DNA from: Maratus speciosus
Lineage: Eukaryota; Arthropoda; Arachnida; Araneae; Salticidae
Reading direction: 5' to 3'
Length of the DNA: 64,000 bases
Assembly: GCA_963932465.1 (NCBI GenBank)
Contig: OZ010795.1
Coordinates: forward strand, 476,336,806 to 476,400,805
Below, in pieces: positions 22,935 through 32,820 of this stretch. Each line of letters begins with the position of its first letter. Position 1 is the first letter of the stretch. The translations under genes were made by a program, and so were the position numbers. The notes under the pieces were generated by a model. It saw only the letters and a program-made list of their open reading frames with translations. It did not search any database and was not told where the DNA came from.

Positions 22935-23677
22935 TCTTTTTGTCTATGTTGGCCTTTGCCCTTTTAAGCAATTAATTTGAAATTTGATTTTCATTTGAAA
23001 TCATCACAGTGTTTATGACAAGTTCGTCACAAATGACACATGTTTCACAAATTAGTCACAATGTGACTTCAAAGCATTGGCGCTGTCGTCATAGGTTCGT
23101 CACAAAGTCAATGCCAAAATAGTCACAAATGACACACTTTTCACAAATTTGTCACACCGTGACTTCACTGAGTGGTCACAATTTGACGTGACCTCTAAAA
23201 CGGCCATAACGACTTCGCATTCTGGTCACTATGACGTCACATCGACGGTCACAAAATCATAGTCTGACTTCACAACGACGTCGCCGTGACGTCAGCATGC
23301 CTTACGGGTTGTTTTATATCATTGAATCCATCCAGAATAATTAATAACTTTAAGTACTGATATAATCCTACGTATAGAGATTAATAATAATGTATGACGG
23401 CAGGATATTTGTTATTTTTCGAAGAAAATCTGGTTTTCCATTCTAAAACACACTAGATCAAAGTTACCATAGTAGTATGTATTATATTAAATATGAGTAT
23501 GTGTTTGTATTTTAAATTTAGTCCTCCTAGATTATCAGACGTTGTACGACTTATCTAGCGCAAAATGTTTTGAAGCGATCCGAGAATGTCATAATAACTT
23601 TCCGAATTTTGAAATTTAAATTAGTTTCCGAAATATTAATATTTTAAAACTCTCAACGAAATTTCTCTAACGATAAC

Positions 23678-24460
23678 AAAACTAGTCAAAAGAGCCAATC
23701 CCAAATGCTTTCCTCTATCTGATGCATGGTAATACGCCAAAGTTCTCTATCACAGTGTCAAAATTAAATGATAATGTATGCTCATCATAAGGATTCTAAA
23801 TGATCTAGTTATGTGAAAGTGTAACATACGAAGTTTGATTAAATTCCTTACATTAGTTATTGAAATACAGCTATCGCGAAAATCGTGAAAAATGCAACCG
23901 AGCAGCGTCACTTTCTGGGCAATTTACACGCAAATGTAATCAGCACTAAATTGTATAAAGGTGTAACTGAATCTGGAGTTTGATGAGAATCTGCGCATTA
24001 GTTCTTCAGATATAGCAATTGCCGAAATCATGAATAATGCATAATAGCAGCTCCACCTATTGGCCGATTTATACCGAAACATAATCAGCACCAATTTATA
24101 TCAGTGACAAAGTGAATCGCAAATTTTATGAAAATCCGTGCATTAGTTCTTCTGGAGCTATTGTGAAAATCATGAAAAATACAGCATAACAGATCCGCCT
24201 TTTGGGCAATTTGCACCAAAAACTAATCAGCAACAAAGTATGTCAAGAACAAACCGAATCTAAAGTTTTATTAAATTCCATGCACTAGTTCTTGAGATAG
24301 AGAGCCCAAAATTTGCGCCACATACAGACCTACAGACTCATAGACAGATATTTTGTAAAAATTTGTTTTTCGGAACCTCCGACTCCTAAAACCTGTAAAT
24401 CCGTCGAAAACAGGTATTAGAAAATTTTCACGAATTCAACGGAAGTGAATTATTGTTCAC
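23678..24460 (-). repeat. E-family repeat, copy E2
   Basis: Inverted relative to E1. The left border has ACTAGTC...CCCAAATGCTTTCCTCTAT (compare E4). The interior has about four units with AATCATGAA(T/A)AATGCA, a GCTCCACCTATTGG block and GCATTAGTTCTT. The right part has CAGACCTACAGAC, CCGTCGAAAACAGGTATTAG and AAATTTTCACGAATTC. It is non-coding. Confidence 0.65.
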
Positions 24461-24543
24461 AAAAAAAGAAAAAAATTGCAACAGCAACAGTCACAAAAAG
24501 CAGAGAAAAGAAAATAAAAGTCACAGGATACCACCAGAATTAT

Positions 24544-24880
24544 TACTTTGATAGACCGTAATGGAAACATTTTTTACAAGGGAAAACAGTATCTCAGTAA
24601 TTGGTTTCAGAAAGAACTACACTCAGCAAAAAGTACAGCACCTTCATTTGGTATAGTAAATTTTATTTAGCGGCTGTATTAAAATTTATATATATATATA
24701 ATTACTGTAAATTAAATCACTGATATTGTAACCTAATTTTCATTTTTTCACATAAAGAAATACCAAATATCAAGCATCAAACATATATTATGAAACATTT
24801 CCCAAAAATATAAAAAAATATCTAACACTTTAAGAACTAACCTACACAATTGTGTATGTGATGCTAAAGTAAAAGAAAAA
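24544..24880 (+). repeat. Repeat AB, uninterrupted copy 1
   Basis: Block A (24544-24705: GATAGACCGTAATGGAAAC, then AGTACAGCACCTTCATTTGG) runs directly into block B (24724-24880: CCAAATATCAAGCATCAA, ACACAATTGTGTATGTGATG). The second copy has A at 25697-25857 and B at 27112-27273 with 1.25 kb between them. The class is unknown and it is non-coding. Confidence 0.8.
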
Positions 24881-25120
24881 CATTAAAGAAACATCAGACT
24901 TAAAGAATATAAAAGAGATATTAAATACACTAAACTGAGCACAACCCTATCAAGACTTTGTGTCAACGGTGAAATAAAATCAATCGATTTTGACAATGCA
25001 GGAATTATTGTTTGACAAACGAACAATAAGTACCACAAAGCCAAGATTTGTGAATCACTGGAAATATTAACAAGAAAAAACCAAGTCTGCAACTATAATG
25101 TATCCTATATTATGCCGAGC

Positions 25121-25332
25121 CAGGGATGTAGTGGAGGGTATACGGGGGTATACGCCGTATACCCTCTGGATTTTGTTAAGGAACACCGTATACCCTCTGT
25201 TTCGCAAGAAGGCTATAGTATCTATATACACTAGTGTATACCCTCTGCCTTGAGCGTATACCCTCTGCCTTGAGCGTATACCCTCTGCTTAGAACGTATA
25301 CCTTCTGTTTTTTTTTTACGACTACACCACTG
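25121..25332. mobile_element. Small MITE with GTATACCCTCTG mini-repeats
   Basis: Starts CAGGGATGTAGT and ends ACTACACCACTG; read inward the right end is CAGTGGTGTAGT, matching at 10 of 12 positions. Flanks contain CCGAGC and CCAAGC, a weak match for a target duplication. The interior has five or six CGTATACCCTCTG or variant copies near 25155, 25188, 25238, 25255, 25275 and 25296. The CAGGG start suggests hAT type, but this is not proven. Confidence 0.55.
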
Positions 25333-25439
25333 CCAAGCACTTGAATCGAATTTCTGAAAACTGTAATTACGTTTCAATAAAGATTAAATCGGGTTTTATT
25401 CAACAGATGGCACTACTACCGTGTTTAATAATAAACCTT

Positions 25440-25690
25440 GGGAAACTCCCGCTAAAGAAAGTCAGTTTTTGAAAATTGTGTAATGTAGATACTATAAGTG
25501 TTGGTTCCTCCTGGATGTTTCCCTGATGATGAACAAGTTTTTTATTGTTCGAAATTGTTGGAATATATTTGTATTTTATTACTGTAAGAAGTATGTTATT
25601 TTAATTGAAGATTTTTTTATTATATTGTATACACTGATTAGCCGTTCTTATTTTTATTTATTCTAACATAGTGTAATGAGTCCTTTTAGT
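25440..25690 (+). mobile_element. Penelope-type terminal-repeat fragment with hammerhead-like core
   Basis: A region with GGTTCCTCCTGGATGTTTCC, then CTGATGATGAACAAG...TTGTTCGAAATTG. The order of a TGAAGA/TGATGA core, a short hairpin and GAAA matches the terminal repeats at 9.2 and 49.9 kb, but the flanking sequence is a different family. No coding part was seen. Assignment to Penelope rests on this structural motif only. Confidence 0.4.
25523..25554 (+). ncRNA. Hammerhead-like core with perfect stem II
   Basis: CTGATGA (25523-25529), one T, GAACAA (25531-25536), an 8-nt loop, TTGTTC (25545-25550), GAAA (25551-25554). Both conserved hammerhead core strings are exact and stem II is six perfect pairs; the single extra T shifts the usual closing pair. 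Stems I and III and a cleavage triplet were not located. Confidence 0.4.
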
Positions 25691-25865
25691 AATAGATACT
25701 TTTGATAGACCGTAATGGAAACTTTTTTTAGAAGGGAAAACAGTATCGCAGTAATTGGTTTCAGAAAGAACTACACTCAGCAAAAAGTACAGCACCTTCA
25801 TTTGGTGTAGTAAATTTTATTTAGCGGCGAAATTAAAATTTATATATATATATATAAGTACTGTG

Positions 25866-26520
25866 TGTTTTTCTAGAAAAAATGCAGGCTTTGAAAGCAG
25901 GCTTTGTATAATCACTGGTATATTTACGTGCAAGCACTGGGCGAACATCTCCAAGCTATTTGGTTCGCTTCGGGCTAGGCAGAAAGTCGTCCTCGCTGTC
26001 ATCGTTATCACATGGACCCTCAGATACGGGCCAATGGGAACAGCCAGGAACAGGAGATCTCGACCGGACGACTGCAGGACGAGACTCACACGCATCAGGA
26101 CACTTAGAAGTACTCCTTTGGTGTACCGCCACCTCTTCCCGCCTCCACCTTTTATGAAACAGTGATGTACAATGCAGGCATTTTGAAATAGTGTAACATC
26201 GCTGATTTTTTGATTGCGAGATCAGTTGGTTCTGCATGTTAGAACATCAGTGGGGGTTATGTATGCATGATCACTAGTTGATTATGCTCAACTACCAGTT
26301 AGGACTATGCGAGGTCCAGTTTTTTGGTGTTTTCAGATTTGTCATCAGCAGGCTGAGTATTGGTTCTGTGTACAATGCAGGCATTTATAATAATTTTTTT
26401 ATTAATTTTTACAAGTTTTAGTTAGTCAGAACCAATATTTAAATTTAATTTTAAATTTAAAATGTGATTTATTAAGAAATCACAATTTTTCTTTAATTTT
26501 TTGCGTAATTTAAATAAAAA
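25866..26520. other. Insert, left part: GC-rich block and short direct repeats
   Basis: 25930-26165 is far richer in GC than its neighbours and is open in several frames on both strands. A 93-codon minus-strand frame (26237-25956) has an acidic tail DNDDSEDDFLPSPKRTK; I do not recognise it. GTACAATGCAGGCATTT occurs at 26168 and 26371. The CAGAACCAATA and TATTGGTTCTG words near 26355 and 26420 are inverted copies. Confidence 0.35.
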
Positions 26521-26865
26521 TTAATCTTTTGTTTCAGACAAAGACATTCTACTAAAGTATTCGGACAGGTAGTCTTCTGTAGTTTCACATATTGATCCAA
26601 ACTCGACAAGTACATGATCGTGTTTGATCAACATTGAATAGAATTCGCTTGAATAGCAAGCCTTATCAAAAACTGCGTCAGGATACCATGCATGGCAATC
26701 GTTAATATCAAGCATTTCTTTGAATATTACGAAGCCACTAATATAACAGGTGCCGTTTTCTGTATAGTCGAAATTGTACAGCAAGTATGCGTGCTTTTCA
26801 GGATCAAAAACAGGCTCTGAGGGGTCGGCATTTGAGTTGAAAACCCAGCGTGAACACAACATCAT
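26521..26865 (-). pseudogene. Rep-like fragment, probable endogenous CRESS-DNA viral element
   Basis: A 114-codon frame whose layout resembles the N-terminal HUH endonuclease domain of replication-initiator (Rep) proteins of circular single-stranded DNA viruses. RWVF is at residues 6-9, where motif I normally lies. A GFVIF strand is at residues 50-54, where the HLQG-type motif II would sit, but its histidines are not preserved. A tyrosine-containing YSMLIK is at residues 76-81, in the motif III position, followed by VEFG. The helicase half is absent: the frame stops and AT-rich DNA follows. A TATATAA word lies about 55 bp upstream of the ATG. The alternatives are an unrelated cellular or transposon ORF. 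It is broken, with key metal-binding residues missing. Confidence 0.4.
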
Positions 26866-27273
26866 GCTACTTCCAAATCACAAAACTCGAGTGAATTTAG
26901 CCGCTTTGGATGTAGCATTATATACAGGGTGTTATCAACACACTCAGTCTAACATTACGCAGGCGCTCAGCAGTTTTTATGCAAGCGAATCAAACATACT
27001 ATCAGCACAGGTTCGATTGCGCCTGATTAAGCAGAACTACATTCCAGAAACACTCGAAACATGCACACTCAGCGAATTACAAGTGACAGATCAATTTAAT
27101 CACACACCAAGACTGATAATGTAACCTAATTTTTTTCACATAAAGAAAGACCAAATATCAAGTATCAAGCATATATTATTAAAAAATCCCCCCCCCCCTC
27201 AAAAAAATATATCTAACACTTTAATAACTGATCTACACAATTGTGTATGTCATGCTAAAGTAAAAGAAAAACA

Positions 27274-27888
27274 TTTTCCTCCTTTTCTGCGATTTAAAGT
27301 CGAACCTGCAACCATATAATTGTGCGGATCTTTCCTTGTTATAGTCTGGCATTGGATATTCTTTTAAATATTTTTTTCAATCAAATATGATCCTATTAAT
27401 TAAGGGAAATCAGCAAAACATTTCATTTCTACCCAAAAGTTTCCGGTCTTGAAGGATTATGAAATTAAATTTTTTCAGATAATGAAATGAGATATCCAAA
27501 TAAGCAAATTAGAAAACACGTAAAACAGTTATAAATCTATATTTAGCAATTACTGTTAACAGATGGTAAATGTATGCGGATACATTTGTGTTGTCTTGTG
27601 CATCTTATATAGATTTCTAGACATTCCACATTAGACAGATACACCACATAGCGAAACTAATATTTTATTCAACCAGAAAACGCATAAAACACCTAACAAG
27701 TCGGAAACTGTATGTCAAACGTAGCAAATGAGATGCGATCGTACTAGTACTAGTTTTATAAGTATTCAGATCTTCAGCAATAGATATTGCACTCTTATGC
27801 AAAAATGCATGAACACGAAATTTATTACAATTATATATATTAAATTCCGTAATAAAGAACTAATATAACTCCATCTTAAATAGGACGT
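27274..27888. other. AT-rich stretch, nothing firm
   Basis: No gene was seen. The first few tens of bases (CGAACCTGCAACCATATAAT) may continue the AB repeat, as a similar word follows copy 1 near 25087. Confidence 0.45.
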
Positions 27889-28046
27889 AATCACCATGGC
27901 AACCTACAACCATTACCTATCATGGGATATTATTGAATTAATTACGTATGTTAGGATTTAATAGAATAATCACTATGGCAAATTAGAATCATTACCTATG
28001 TTGGGATATCATTGAATTAATTACGCATGATAGGATTTAATAGAAT
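27889..28046 (+). repeat. 79-bp tandem duplication, two units
   Basis: Units 27889-27967 and 27968-28046 both run from AATCAC(C/T)ATGGCAA to AGGATTTAATAGAAT and differ at a minority of positions. Confidence 0.85.
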
Positions 28047-28660
28047 GAAGAAATCTTTTATTAATATCTTTTAAGTTTTGATTCTATTTACATAAAATAT
28101 GAAACGACTGGACACAATTCTGCAACGATTATATATATTAAATTTCACACCATTAGGTTGGGTAATGTTTGCGCTTTTGTATGCGGATAGACGGATAGAC
28201 AGGAGATAGTTTAGAGAGATAGATAGGATGACTTTTATCAAAGCTAGTTTAAAATTTATATTAAATAATCATATGATCATAGAATAATAATTTCTGAATT
28301 TAGCAACCCTTTTTCTATGCATACATAAATCTTACATAAAGCACAAAGCTAATCGAAGTATTTATACGAAAGGTTTTTGAACAGAATTATTATTTAGTGG
28401 AAAAAAAGGCGTTTTATTTCATATTCTGAAAAATCGCAGTGCGGACGTCTCGTTTGGGTCCACTGGTAATCTGAAACATAACTAGGTTTCGGTCACTAAA
28501 ACTGACCCATAATTTGGGTAAATTTGTCTTATTTCTAAATTTTTGCTAGAATACTTATATTAAGTCATAATGAAGAGAACGCATATTTTTCCTAACTGGA
28601 TTAAATCATATTCAAGGCTGGAATAGCAAAATTGAAGTTTATTTCAACAGAGCGAAAAAT

Positions 28661-28734
28661 GTCCAGATCAGGAATCGAACCTGCATACTTGACGTGCCGT
28701 GCCAATTCTTTTTCTGTTAAGCTGTTAAGTGGAC
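28661..28734 (-). tRNA. tRNA-like core, left arm (SINE)
   Basis: Minus strand: GTCCA...TGGAC acceptor ends, box A-like TTAACAGCTTAACAG, anticodon arm TTGGC-ACGGCAC-GTCAA and box B GGTTCGATTCC. The D-arm region is expanded and A-rich, so it is not a working tRNA. Confidence 0.5.
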
Positions 28735-28885
28735 GATAACTGGCTGACATAATTCACTGATATTTCACTTATTCGCGCTGCAGTTCGTAGCCATATCTGA
28801 CATAATTCACTCATATTTCACTTGTTCGCGCTGCAGTTCGCAGCCATGTCAAACAAATAAGAGTGAATTATGTCAGCCAGGTATC

Positions 28886-28955
28886 GTCCGGATAGCTTAA
28901 CAAGTAAAGCATTGGCACAGCACGCCAAGTACCAGGTTCGATTCCTGGTCTGAAC
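28886..28955 (+). tRNA. tRNA-like core, right arm (SINE)
   Basis: A 70-nt cloverleaf: acceptor GTCCGGA/TCTGAAC with one mismatch, box A-like TAGCTTAACAAG, a perfect anticodon stem TTGGC/GCCAA around ACAGCAC, and T-arm CCAGG-TTCGATT-CCTGG (perfect). Position 33 is C instead of U. It is better preserved than its partner. Confidence 0.5.
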
Positions 28956-29007
28956 ATTTTTCGCTCTATTGGAATAAACTTCAACTGTGCTACTCCAGCC
29001 TTGAATA

Positions 29008-29804
29008 TACTTATTAATTTATAAATAAATAAATTGTTTTCTGAATAACTATCTCTAAATTAGGTACTTTGCAGGGTACAAAATTTTCCACTACACATAT
29101 TTCAGCAGCATAAAAACAATCTATATCTAAATGGCTGAGTAAAAATTCTTTTTTAATAATATTTGACTTAACTGCGTTTCCTAAACATGGTAAATCAAAT
29201 CATTTTTCATGAAGTATAAAACTTACCTTTAGTAATAGACGTATATTTTGAATCAAATTTTCTTTAACATTACTTACCAAAATACCATCGGGAGATACAG
29301 GGGTGACATATTTCATAATCTTTCCTTATAATAGAAGCAATTTGTAACAAATATGTGATCAAAGAAATTCTTCTGTTTATTATATCATTATACTTTATTT
29401 TACTCTTAAATCATATTTATCTATTTAGGAAATGGAAATATATTTAATTGAATATTAGTATACTTAGTTTAAATATATACGCTAATGAAATTTTCTATAC
29501 ATTGTTTGTCAATATAATGTCAACAATATTTTCAAATTTCCTATCCAAATATTTTCTTCTTTTCTGTAAAAAAAGTGTATCAATAAAAGTCCTCTAGTAA
29601 ATCTCGTTAGACATTTTTATATTATCGGATTACATGAAATATTCAATTATTTTCTCTCTATGTACGGAAATGATTTCGAAAATTTTGTGTCGCTAAAAAC
29701 TTGTTATTTCCCAAATTATGGTTACGAAGGTATTCTTTGTTACAGTAAACAATAATTAGATTTATATATTAATTCTCTGGTCGAAATAAAATTTGATTAA
29801 GCTT
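29008..29804. other. AT-rich stretch, nothing recognised
   Basis: No gene or repeat structure was found by eye. Confidence 0.5.
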
Positions 29805-29807
29805 ATT

Positions 29808-31040
29808 ACTTTCTTCTATCTTCAATAGAAGAAAGTATTGTAATCGAAATTTTTTTCGACTTCCGGTTTTCGACGGATTTACACGTTTTAGGGGTCAGAG
29901 ATTCCAAAGAACATGTTTATAGAAAATGTCTGTCTGTCCGTCTGTCTGTGTGTCCGTCTGTCTGTCGCCTTTGTACCATCAAAAAGTGTATGAAGTTATG
30001 CATAGAATTGAACCAAATTTTTATTTTAAGCTTTTGGCTATAGCAAGTAGATCCTTCCTGAATTTGGAAAAAAATTCGCCGGTAGGGGCGCTATAATAGC
30101 GATTTTTGTGCGATTTTCAATATTGTACCATCCAAAAGTGTATGAAGTTAACTATACAATTCAACCAAATTTTTATTTTAAGTTCATGGCTATGGCAAGC
30201 AGGTCCTTCCTTAATTTGGAAAAAAATCGCCGGTAGGGGGCGCTGTAATAGCGATTTTGTGCCATTTTGAATATTATACCATCGAAAAGTGTATGAAGTT
30301 AGGTATAGAATTGAGCCAATTTTTTTGTGTTTGTTTCTGGCTATGGCAAACAAGTCTTCCCTGAACTTGAAAAAATTCCGCCAGAAGGGGGCGCTATAAT
30401 TGGATCTCTGTGCCATTTTCATTAGTGTACCATCGAAAAGTGTATGAATTTATGCATAGAATTGCACCAAATTTTTTGTGTATATTTCAGGCTATGGCAA
30501 ACAAGTCCTCCCTGAATTTGAAAAAAAATCTGCCGGAAGGGGGGCGCTGTAATAGCGATGTTTGTGCCATTTTCTTTATTGTACAATCGAAAAGTGTATA
30601 AAATTATACATACAATTGAACCAAATTTTTTGTGCATGTTTTCGGCTTTGGCCAACAGGTCTTCTTGAATTTGGAAATATTGCGCGGTAAAGGGGCTCTG
30701 TGATAGCGATTTTTGTATACTTTTCTTGATTTTTCGTAGTTCTATTGTCCATCGGCGGCTCGCGCAAAGGCGGGATCTCGCTTCCTGCTAAACCGGCTAT
30801 TCGCAAACATCTGATAACAACAGAATAAGGAAAAACTATTAATTTTAACAAATATCATGATATAGATTAACTCGTTTTTAGTTCGTTTAATTGACTGAAG
30901 CAGAAATTTAAGATGAAAATCAAAGCTGGTATTGTATTGAACTAATAATATTGAAGTATTAACATGTGTAACTAGTTTTTGAAATATTAAGATGTATAAG
31001 ATAGAAGAAAGTTTTCGGATTGGCACATCCAACTAGTTTT
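29808..31040 (+). repeat. E-family repeat, copy E3, with a different internal minisatellite
   Basis: The left end ACTTTCTTCTATCTTCAATA forms a hairpin with AGAAGAAAGT. Then come TTCCGGTTTTCGACGGATTT and a GTCTGTC block (29931-29965). The interior has five units of about 145-155 bp (from about 29967 to 30720), each with a TGTACCATC(A/G)AAAAGTGTATGAA block, GGCTATGGCAA and (C/G)GCCGG(T/A)AGGGGGCGCT. The right end has AGATAGAAGAAAGTTTTCGG and TCCAACTAG. The internal unit is unrelated to that of E1, E2 and E4. Confidence 0.75.
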
Positions 31041-31256
31041 TTTTTCTTTTTTTTTTTTTAATCAATAGTACATTTAATTTACAAAGGTATAGACAAATAT
31101 TATAGACACTAGAAAGATAGCCCGTCAAAAATGACGAAAAATGAGATGTAAATGTACATAAAAGAATCTGCAAGAAAAAGTTTTTCTCTCTTGTTTTGCA
31201 GTGATAGATGAAAATAACACATTTTAAAAACGAAGCACATTTATAAAAACTATGTA

Positions 31257-31335
31257 CAGTAGAAGGCCACTAATCCGCACAGCTTGATTCCAAGTGTTGT
31301 GCGGATTTGAGGCATTTTGCGAATTGCAGGTCATG
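31257..31335 (+). mobile_element. Single pogo/Tigger-like terminal repeat
   Basis: After TA, CAGTAGAAGGCCACTAATCC is followed by GCAC and an internal dyad (AATCCGCAC and GTGCGGATT). The CAGT start and ATCCGCA word are typical of pogo/Tigger/jerky-type ends. No inverted partner was found, so this is a truncated end. Confidence 0.4.
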
Positions 31336-32073
31336 TCTATTCAATTTTTGTTAAAAAATTTTAAAATCCATATTATAGACAATTTAGGTTATTTTTCCCC
31401 TCCTCCTCGTCCTCCCCTCCTGCATATAGTACGAACTATGGTGCAAAAATAGTGCTTATAGTTCAAAATAATAGAGAATTTGGTACTTTTTCTCTACAGG
31501 GGCCGTGGCGTTTTTTTTTAAAGTTTGGCGAAATTGAATATATCAGGAAGTGTAATTTGTTGCAAAAGGATATAAACAACTACGAAAACAAACTTGATAA
31601 AATTTTTTGTTTGTTTGTATGTGTATTTTACTTAAATGTATACAGTCAAACTTCCCTTTAACGAAGTTTACTTAACGAAATTTGCCGTTGAACCTTGACT
31701 TTGAGCACTATTAGCAAGCAAATTAATCTCAATATTACGAAAAATATATTCTATATAACGAAGTTTATTCCACTTTCGTACGTGTACAATATTTAAACGG
31801 AAAGGTTGCTGCTGCGATGGATGTATGAATTTATTTCAGTTGACTGTATGAAAATGAAATTATTTATACATTTAATCATTTCCATTTCAAAGAAAAAATG
31901 CTAAAAGCCTTCGATACAATAAGAAGGGGATTCCAGTTTCACGAAAATGTTACAGAAGAATTGTTCGAATACTTACAATAGTGCAAAACATTTTATGAAC
32001 AGTGTATTTTTTATAACAATACTGCACAAAGTAATATTATGGATATCTTTAAAGTTAGGAATTTGAAATACTG

Positions 32074-32820
32074 AAAAAAAAAGAGAAAAAAATAAACTTT
32101 TTTACCAAAAATAAAACCGACTTCAAAAACTACTACAAAGTAATTTTTTTTTTTTTTTTACATAATATAGTTAATAAGAAATTAAATTAAGAGCATTGTA
32201 TTTACCATGCGTATTATTATATTTATGTGCCTTAATTTGATTTTTTGGAGTCTGTGCCAGCCAAACGAAGTTAAGTATAATTATCCAACAGACACACATC
32301 CAAATATCTACGAGTTTTTTTACGATTTGTTATTTAGTTAAAAAATTTTAATTTTACCCTTTTTGAAACATTTCATCTGATTTTATAAAGGTGTATTTTC
32401 AAGTGATATTAGTTGTAATTATGTGTCTAAATTAAGGATTATTGTAAAATTAATGCGTTTATACAGGCTATTATGTAAAAAAATCGTAGCCAAACAGATT
32501 TTCAAATGCAGGATGGTGTCAGAGTTAATAGAGAATGGAATTTTTTTCCTAAACGGTTTTGTTGAATAATGTTACGATTTGTATTGGATAAGCAATTTTA
32601 ATTTTGAACTTTGCTTGGCTGGCACCGACTCCAAAAAATCAAATTAAGGCACATAAATATAATAATACGCATGGTAAATACAGTGCTCTTAATTTAATTT
32701 CTTATTAACTATATTATGTAAAAAAAAAAAAAAATTTACTTTGTAGTAGTTTTTGAAGTCGGTTTTATTTTTGGTAAAAAAGTTTATTTTTCACTTTTTA
32801 GTTTTTTTTTTTTTTTTTTT
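32074..32820. repeat. Long inverted repeat, arms about 215 bp
   Basis: The left arm (32074-32290) and right arm (32582-32820) share TTGGTAAAAAAG, TTTTGAAGTCGGTTTTA, ACTTTGTAGTAG, ATGCGTATTATTATATTTATG and TTTGATTTTTTGGAGTC. The loop is 290 bp. The arms are highly similar, so the event is recent or maintained. TTTTGAAGTCGGT is also part of the LINE tail at 36.6 kb, so the arms may be two opposed retroposed tails. Confidence 0.85.

Larger units (their letters stand above)
20662..23293. mobile_element. Candidate DNA transposon with GTCAC-rich ends
   Basis: AGCATGC occurs at 20655-20661 and again at 23294-23300, a possible 7-bp target duplication. Inside, the left about 100 bp and the right about 290 bp are crowded with GTCACA, TGACGTCA and GTGAC words. 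A CACTCAGTGA(T/A)GTCAC block appears near 20710 and inverted near 23160. The interior is AT-rich, with one possible exon-like ORF (21462-21764) and a tRNA-like insertion flanked by 40-bp direct repeats. The superfamily cannot be assigned and the terminal repeat itself is imperfect. Confidence 0.5.
25697..27273 (+). repeat. Repeat AB, copy 2, split by a 1.25-kb segment
   Basis: Block A (25697-25857) and block B (27112-27273) match copy 1, but about 25866-27108 lies between them. The junctions are ...AGTACTGT|GTGTTTT and CACACCAA|GACTGATAATG. The insert ends show a weak inverted similarity (AGTACTGTGTG and CACACCAAGACT). Either copy 2 received an insertion or copy 1 lost the interior of a longer element. 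Confidence 0.75.
28612..29007. mobile_element. Foldback of two tRNA-derived SINE-like sequences
   Basis: Arms of about 190 bp: the left starts TTCAAGGCTGGAATAGCA (28612) and the right ends GCTACTCCAGCCTTGAATA. Each arm carries AATTC(A/C)A-type flank, CGCTCT or GAGCG, and a tRNA-like core (28661-28734 minus, 28886-28955 plus). The centre has TGACATAATTCACT(C/G)ATATTTCACTT twice in direct orientation and once inverted. It is a head-to-head SINE pair or a foldback element that captured a tRNA-like promoter. Confidence 0.75.

Noticed and set aside
25121..25332. CRISPR-like array of GTATACCCTCTG repeats
   Set aside because: The unit is too short, spacers are of uneven length, and the whole lies within inverted terminal repeats of a MITE in animal-like DNA.
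26774..27124. 116-codon plus-strand frame overlapping the Rep-like ORF, as a possible second viral gene
   Set aside because: No recognisable features and part of it is the antisense of the Rep-like frame. Ambisense arrangement alone is not evidence.
30117..30851. Series of 60-100-codon frames on both strands within E3
   Set aside because: They are translations of a 150-bp minisatellite, open in several frames and overlapping on opposite strands.
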